A stretch of DNA of 50,893 nt from Bacillota bacterium (GTDB taxonomy: Bacteria > Bacillota > Limnochordia > Darwinibacteriales > Darwinibacteriaceae), in NCBI GenBank assembly GCA_029776155.1, contig JAKOTU010000033.1, positions 1-50,893 of the forward strand, given 5' to 3'. Under the pieces are notes generated by a model. That model made no database searches, was not told the origin of the DNA, and saw nothing but the letters and a program-made list of their open reading frames with translations. Within the stretch, counting starts at the first letter, position 1. Each line of letters starts with the position of its first letter. This document shows positions 48,483-50,893 of the stretch, piece after piece. A program made the position numbers and the translations under genes.

Positions 48483-48641
48483 GTGGCAAAGTGGGAATGT
48501 ACAGTATGTGGCTACGTGTATGATCCGGCCGTGGGCGATCCGACGCAAGATATTCCTCCCGGCGTGGACTTCAATGATCTGCCTGATGATTGGACTTGTC
48601 CAGAGTGCGGGGTAGGAAAGGATATGTTTGAACAACTATAA
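48483..48641 (+). CDS. Rubredoxin
   Basis: A 52-residue rubredoxin, [20 protein letters not shown] at the N-terminus and [18 protein letters not shown] at the end. The iron is bound by C6-x-x-C9 and C39-x-x-C42, with the conserved aromatic core (W4, Y11, Y13, W37). GTG start with GAGGAGAGGTGA upstream. A small one-electron carrier, probable donor to the flavodiiron protein. The gap before it (48417-48482) contains an inverted repeat TTTTCTGT/ACAGAAAA. Confidence 0.96.
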   Translation: MAKWECTVCGYVYDPAVGDPTQDIPPGVDFNDLPDDWTCPECGVGKDMFEQL

Positions 48642-48662
48642 GGTGTTTAAGGAGGAAGTTTG

Positions 48663-48845
48663 ATGAATCCAAAAGTTGATCATGATCTCTGTACTGGTTG
48701 TGGCTTGTGCGCCGATATCTGCCCAGACGTTTTCGAGATGGGCGATGACGGATTTGCCCATGTGAAGGCGGGTGCCGATTGCGCCGCCGCCGGCTGCTGC
48801 CAAGAGGCCGCCGATCAATGCCCGGTGGAAGCCATCAGCCTCTAG
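48663..48845 (+). CDS. Ferredoxin, single [4Fe-4S]
   Basis: A 60-residue ferredoxin of the Thermotoga/Desulfovibrio monocluster kind. Cluster ligands in DLCTGCGLCADICPDVF (C10, C13, C16) and the distant CPVEAISL cysteine (C53); C20 of the first motif and the AGCC pair are extra and may form a disulfide, as in monocluster ferredoxins. ATG start with GGAGGAAG. 21 bases behind rubredoxin, so probably co-transcribed. Natural partner for PFOR. Confidence 0.94.
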   Translation: MNPKVDHDLCTGCGLCADICPDVFEMGDDGFAHVKAGADCAAAGCCQEAADQCPVEAISL

Positions 48846-48863
48846 TTAAAACGCCGCAAGAAG

Positions 48864-48895
48864 CCAGCTGCCCAGCGTAGCTGGTTTTCTTTTTT
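48864..48895 (+). terminator. Terminator after ferredoxin
   Basis: CCAGCT and AGCTGG with a nine-base loop, then TTTTCTTTTTT. Confidence 0.85.
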
Positions 48896-48981
48896 GCCAA
48901 ATCCGCCAACAGTCTACCTGTTTACCCCCCTCTGGGCCCGGGAACATTAAGCGTACCAGAGAAGAGGGAGGTGAACTAGGC

Positions 48982-49248
48982 ATGGCGCTTGGATCTTCTG
49001 GAAGCAACATCAAAGTTATCCCCGAAGCCTATCAGGCGATGAATCAGTTCAAATACGAGGTGGCGACTGAACTAGGGATCAACCCCGAGTACAAAACTGG
49101 TTACTGGGGCAACATCTCGTCCCGGGAGTGTGGTGCAGTCGGAGGACATATGGTCAGACGTATGGTCGCCGCCGCGCAGCAGTCCCTCATCGGTCAGGGT
49201 GGAGCTGCCAGCTTTAGAGGGCAGTTCCCGCCTGAGCCCGGCCAATAA
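48982..49248 (+). CDS. Alpha/beta-type small acid-soluble spore protein
   Basis: An 88-residue SASP. The two conserved helices are MNQFKYEVATELGINPEY and WGNISSRECGAVGGHMVRRM; these bind and protect spore DNA and are degraded by GPR at germination. The usual GPR cleavage segment (T-E-[FI]-A-S-E-F type) is here KYEVATELGI, somewhat divergent. ATG with GGGAGGTGAA. A flexible tail SFRGQFPPEPGQ is unique compared with its neighbour. First of a tandem pair; a 13-bp hairpin without U-tract follows. Expected to be transcribed by sigma-G; I could not identify its promoter with certainty. Confidence 0.93.
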   Translation: MALGSSGSNIKVIPEAYQAMNQFKYEVATELGINPEYKTGYWGNISSRECGAVGGHMVRRMVAAAQQSLIGQGGAASFRGQFPPEPGQ

Positions 49249-49256
49249 GCGGCATC

Positions 49257-49287
49257 GGGTGCCCCTGCCGGCGCGGCAGGGGCACCC
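49257..49287 (+). terminator. Very stable hairpin between the two SASP genes
   Basis: Perfect 13-bp arms GGGTGCCCCTGCC and GGCAGGGGCACCC, loop of five. No T-run follows, so it may stabilise mRNA rather than terminate. Confidence 0.55.
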
Positions 49288-49312
49288 TAGATAGAGGGAG
49301 GTGAAGCTTTAG

Positions 49313-49546
49313 ATGACCAGAAGGCGCAGGAGAACCAACCGCATCCTTGTCCCCCAGGCAAGGCAGGCCATGGATCAATTCAAATATGAAATGGCCTCGG
49401 AGCTCGGTATTAATCCTGAATACAAGTCTGGTTACTGGGGCAACATTTCTTCCCGAGAATGCGGCGCGGTAGGCGGCCATATGGTGCGCCGCATGATTGC
49501 TGAGGCCGAGCAAAGCCTGATGCAGCGTGAAGGCGGCTTCAAGTAA
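49313..49546 (+). CDS. Second alpha/beta-type SASP
   Basis: A 77-residue SASP, paralogue of the preceding gene: MDQFKYEMASELGINPEYKS and YWGNISSRECGAVGGHMVRR are nearly identical. It differs at the N-terminus, which is strongly basic (MTRRRRRTNRILVPQARQ), and lacks the Pro-rich tail. GPR-site equivalent is YEMASELGI. ATG with GGGAGGTGAA, 6 bases of spacing. The tandem pair must come from local duplication. Confidence 0.93.
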   Translation: MTRRRRRTNRILVPQARQAMDQFKYEMASELGINPEYKSGYWGNISSRECGAVGGHMVRRMIAEAEQSLMQREGGFK

Positions 49547-49576
49547 CGGCGGCCCCCCAATGCGGGGGGCTTGCCG
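49547..49576 (+). terminator. Hairpin after second SASP gene
   Basis: GCCCCCC/GGGGGGC around five bases, extended by CGGC/GCCG across small bulges. Followed by CGTTGTTG; terminator likely though U-poor. Confidence 0.6.
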
Positions 49577-49605
49577 CGTTGTTGCTGCCTGTGAGCTTTT
49601 TTCCC

Positions 49606-49634
49606 TTGTCAAGCGTCGGTTTCTGTGATATATT
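49606..49634 (+). promoter_or_regulatory. Sigma-A promoter of tadA
   Basis: TTGTCA, 17 bases, TATATT, 33 bases ahead of the GTG start. Confidence 0.75.
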
Positions 49635-49667
49635 GAATTCTGGCAGCGAAAGCTTGGAGAGATTGCG

Positions 49668-50111
49668 GTGCACAGGAAGTTTATGTCGGAGGCACTCGCG
49701 GAAGCCCGGTTAGCCCTGCAAGCGGGAGAAGTTCCCGTAGGAGCAGTTGTGGTGCTGGACGGGGAGATTATAGGCCGAGGGCACAACCTCAGGGAAAGCA
49801 CCAATGATCCCACCGCCCATGCGGAGATTTTGGCCATCCGGGAGGCAGCCCGAACCTTGGGCAGTTGGCGCTTGACTAATGCCGATTTGTATGTTACACT
49901 CGAGCCCTGCCCCATGTGCGCAGGAGCCATAGTCAATGCCCGCTTGAGGCGCTTGGTCTTCGGGGCTTATGATCCCAAGGCAGGGGCTGTGATTTCTCTC
50001 ATGAAGATTGTGCAGGATAGGCGGCTGAATCACGTTGTGGAGGTCCTAGATGGGATCTGCCAGCAAGAATGCGCCAAGGTCCTGCAGGAGTTTTTCCAGA
50101 GGCTGCGCTAG
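49668..50111 (+). CDS. tadA: tRNA-specific adenosine deaminase TadA
   Basis: A 147-residue zinc deaminase that turns A34 of tRNA-Arg(ACG) into inosine. Zinc ligands H51 and C81/C84 and proton-shuttle E53: DPTAHAEILAIRE and VTLEPCPMCAGAI. Typical N-terminus MHRKFMSEALAEARLALQAG EVPVGAVVV supports the GTG start, although the ribosome site (GGAGAG) is modest; ATG at codon 6 is the alternative. It lies next to serine tRNA genes, a common arrangement in Firmicutes. Confidence 0.95.
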   Translation: MHRKFMSEALAEARLALQAGEVPVGAVVVLDGEIIGRGHNLRESTNDPTAHAEILAIREAARTLGSWRLTNADLYVTLEPCPMCAGAIVNARLRRLVFGAYDPKAGAVISLMKIVQDRRLNHVVEVLDGICQQECAKVLQEFFQRLR

Positions 50112-50132
50112 TGTAGGACGCGCTTCAACCAC

Positions 50133-50222
50133 GGAGAGGTGACAGAGCGGCCGAATGTGGCGGTCTCGAAAACCGTTGGGCGCGTGAGCGTCCCGTGGGT
50201 TCAAATCCCACCCTCTCCGCCA
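50133..50222 (+). tRNA. tRNA-Ser (anticodon CGA)
   Basis: Class II tRNA with long variable arm, acceptor GGAGAGG/CCTCTCC, anticodon loop CTCGAAA (CGA at 50167-50169), T-loop GGTTCAAATCC, discriminator G and encoded CCA. It reads UCG codons. Confidence 0.97.
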
Positions 50223-50252
50223 GTTTTTCCTTCTCTTTTATCAGTAAAATAT

Positions 50253-50343
50253 GGAGAGATGCTGGAGTGGACGAACAGGCACGACTGGAAATCGTGTAGG
50301 GGTTCTAAGCCCCTCGAGGGTTCAAATCCCTCTCTCTCCGCCA
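50253..50343 (+). tRNA. tRNA-Ser (anticodon GGA)
   Basis: Class II tRNA, acceptor GGAGAGA/TCTCTCC, anticodon arm CACGA-CTGGAAA-TCGTG (GGA at 50287-50289), long variable arm, T-loop GGTTCAAATCC, discriminator G, encoded CCA. It reads UCC and UCU. Only 30 bases after the first tRNA-Ser, likely co-transcribed. Confidence 0.97.
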
Positions 50344-50356
50344 TTTGCCAACTAAG

Positions 50357-50409
50357 CACCATCGTTTTGCTGGGGGTAATCAGCAGCAAGGGATGGTGTT
50401 TCTGTTTTT
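50357..50409 (+). terminator. Terminator of the tRNA unit
   Basis: CACCATC and GATGGTG enclose an inner GCTG/CAGC stem, then TTTCTGTTTTT. Confidence 0.8.
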
Positions 50410-50466
50410 GCCTCAGCGGTATGCTACACGGATCCTTGGGAGATGCTATCCGCGAGGAGGTTGAGT

Positions 50467-50670
50467 ATGACTACGAAAACCCGAATCGAAGAAGTGATTG
50501 CCAACGCGGAAATGCTGGCGGGCCAGCTCAAGGCCTGTGCCCTGGACACTGAGGTCCCCACCATGAAAGAGATGTATAACATCATGAGTCAGCAGGTGGA
50601 GGAGATGATCCCGCGGCTGCGGGGTAGGCTGGGCCATGTGGTGAGCGAAGAGCCCCAGTACGAGAACTGA
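50467..50670 (+). CDS. DUF1657 family protein
   Basis: A 67-residue acidic, helical protein of the DUF1657 family, small proteins found in endospore formers, often near spoVA/DUF421 genes. Family pattern: an N-terminal helix, then the central ACALDTEVPTMKEMYNIMSQ and the ending EEPQYEN, which matches the usual 'EEPQYk'. ATG with GAGGAGG 7 bases before. Function unknown; sporulation-linked occurrence agrees with the SASP and DUF3787 genes here. Confidence 0.85.
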   Translation: MTTKTRIEEVIANAEMLAGQLKACALDTEVPTMKEMYNIMSQQVEEMIPRLRGRLGHVVSEEPQYEN

Positions 50671-50751
50671 GGGCCATTTAGGGCTTTCCAGCCGTTAGTG
50701 TAAGGTTTTAGTAGGTGTTTGGAAGGAGTTCCTGGTGTAGACATAAAAAAA

Positions 50752-50795
50752 GAGACCTCGCACACAAATCAGTAGCAGTTAGGAGGCGAGGTCTC
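50752..50795. repeat. Hairpin masking the start of the edge ORF
   Basis: Ten-bp arms GAGACCTCGC and GCGAGGTCTC, the second touching the ATG at 50796, with the AGGAGG ribosome site at the 3' edge of the loop. On the minus strand seven Ts follow, so it can also act as a terminator for leftward transcription. Confidence 0.65.
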
Positions 50796-50893
50796 ATGAG
50801 AAGCGATGTTAGCAACACCGCTCTCATCCTTAGTTTACTTGAAGATACAGTAGATATCAATACTCTTGAAGAGGCGTGTTTGGCCTTTGCTCG
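50796..50893 (+). CDS. Unidentified ORF truncated at right edge
   Basis: Only the first 32 codons are in the window: MRSDVSNTALILSLLEDTVD, then a helical stretch (NTLEEACLAF). AGGAGG lies 9 bases before the ATG. The ribosome site and start are flanked by a hairpin that would restrain translation from read-through transcripts, a device often found at the 5' end of transposase genes. That makes an insertion sequence possible, but no terminal repeats can be judged here and no family is recognised. Confidence 0.45.
   Translation, partial: MRSDVSNTALILSLLEDTVDINTLEEACLAFA

Noticed and set aside
1..50893. CRISPR array, prophage, rRNA operon or replication origin
   Set aside because: No regularly spaced repeats, phage structural genes, rRNA stretches or DnaA-box clusters were seen.

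Overview
The window reads as a piece of chromosome from an anaerobic, endospore-forming member of the Firmicutes (Bacillota, clostridial or Limnochordia-like side). Evidence: two alpha/beta small acid-soluble spore proteins (SASPs), DUF1657, DUF3787 and YheC/D-type spore-associated proteins; a complete selenoprotein glycine reductase system; a 1172-residue pyruvate:ferredoxin oxidoreductase; flavodiiron protein, rubredoxin and ferredoxin; strong AGGAGG ribosome binding sites with many GTG and TTG starts; and sigma-A promoters close to consensus. Genus cannot be named from this alone. An OmpH/Skp-like periplasmic chaperone hints at, but does not prove, a diderm envelope.

Layout. 1-3.1 kb: truncated oligopeptide-binding lipoprotein or secreted protein, YheC/D ATP-grasp protein, a small unknown and a GNAT acetyltransferase. 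3.2-7.5 kb: methionine gamma-lyase, then a divergent four-gene operon (deaminase, HAD phosphatase, cyclase, unknown alpha/alpha-toroid-like protein). 7.5-12.5 kb: membrane pyrophosphatase HppA, then peptidase T, SDR and VOC genes. 12.5-16.5 kb: FMN riboswitch with RibU, a frameshifted GNAT gene, and a GH3 beta-glucosidase. 16.5-17.0 kb: on the minus strand, a complete small unit (promoter, c-di-AMP riboswitch, terminator, 53-codon ORF, terminator). 17.2-23.6 kb: MFS exporter, YjbQ, MATE exporter, small membrane protein, and an autoregulated GntR/ABC operon.

23.6-33.4 kb is the metabolic heart. On the minus strand lie thioredoxin, grdE, grdA (Sec), grdB (Sec), and a single gene fusing GrdC to GrdD. 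Together they would reduce glycine to acetyl phosphate. Divergent from them is nifJ. 33.4-38.5 kb: DUF3787 spore protein, M42 peptidase, 5'-nucleotidase and GH65 phosphorylase. 38.6-43.9 kb: a glycogen/alpha-glucan set (GT4 synthase-like, sugar nucleotidyltransferase fused to a degenerate phosphomannomutase, GT35 phosphorylase). 43.9-50.9 kb: redox defence (free Met-sulfoxide reductase, flavodiiron protein behind a Fur/PerR-like operator, rubredoxin, ferredoxin), Ppx/GppA, an Rrf2 regulator with IscR-type cysteines, Skp-like protein, tandem SASPs, TadA, two tRNA-Ser genes, DUF1657, and the start of an unidentified ORF at the right edge.

Most convergent gene pairs share bidirectional hairpin terminators, in two cases with a stop codon inside the hairpin loop, so the region is tightly packed. 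The most unusual items are the c-di-AMP riboswitch driving only a tiny ORF, the GrdC-GrdD fusion, and the catalytically stripped phosphomannomutase domain.
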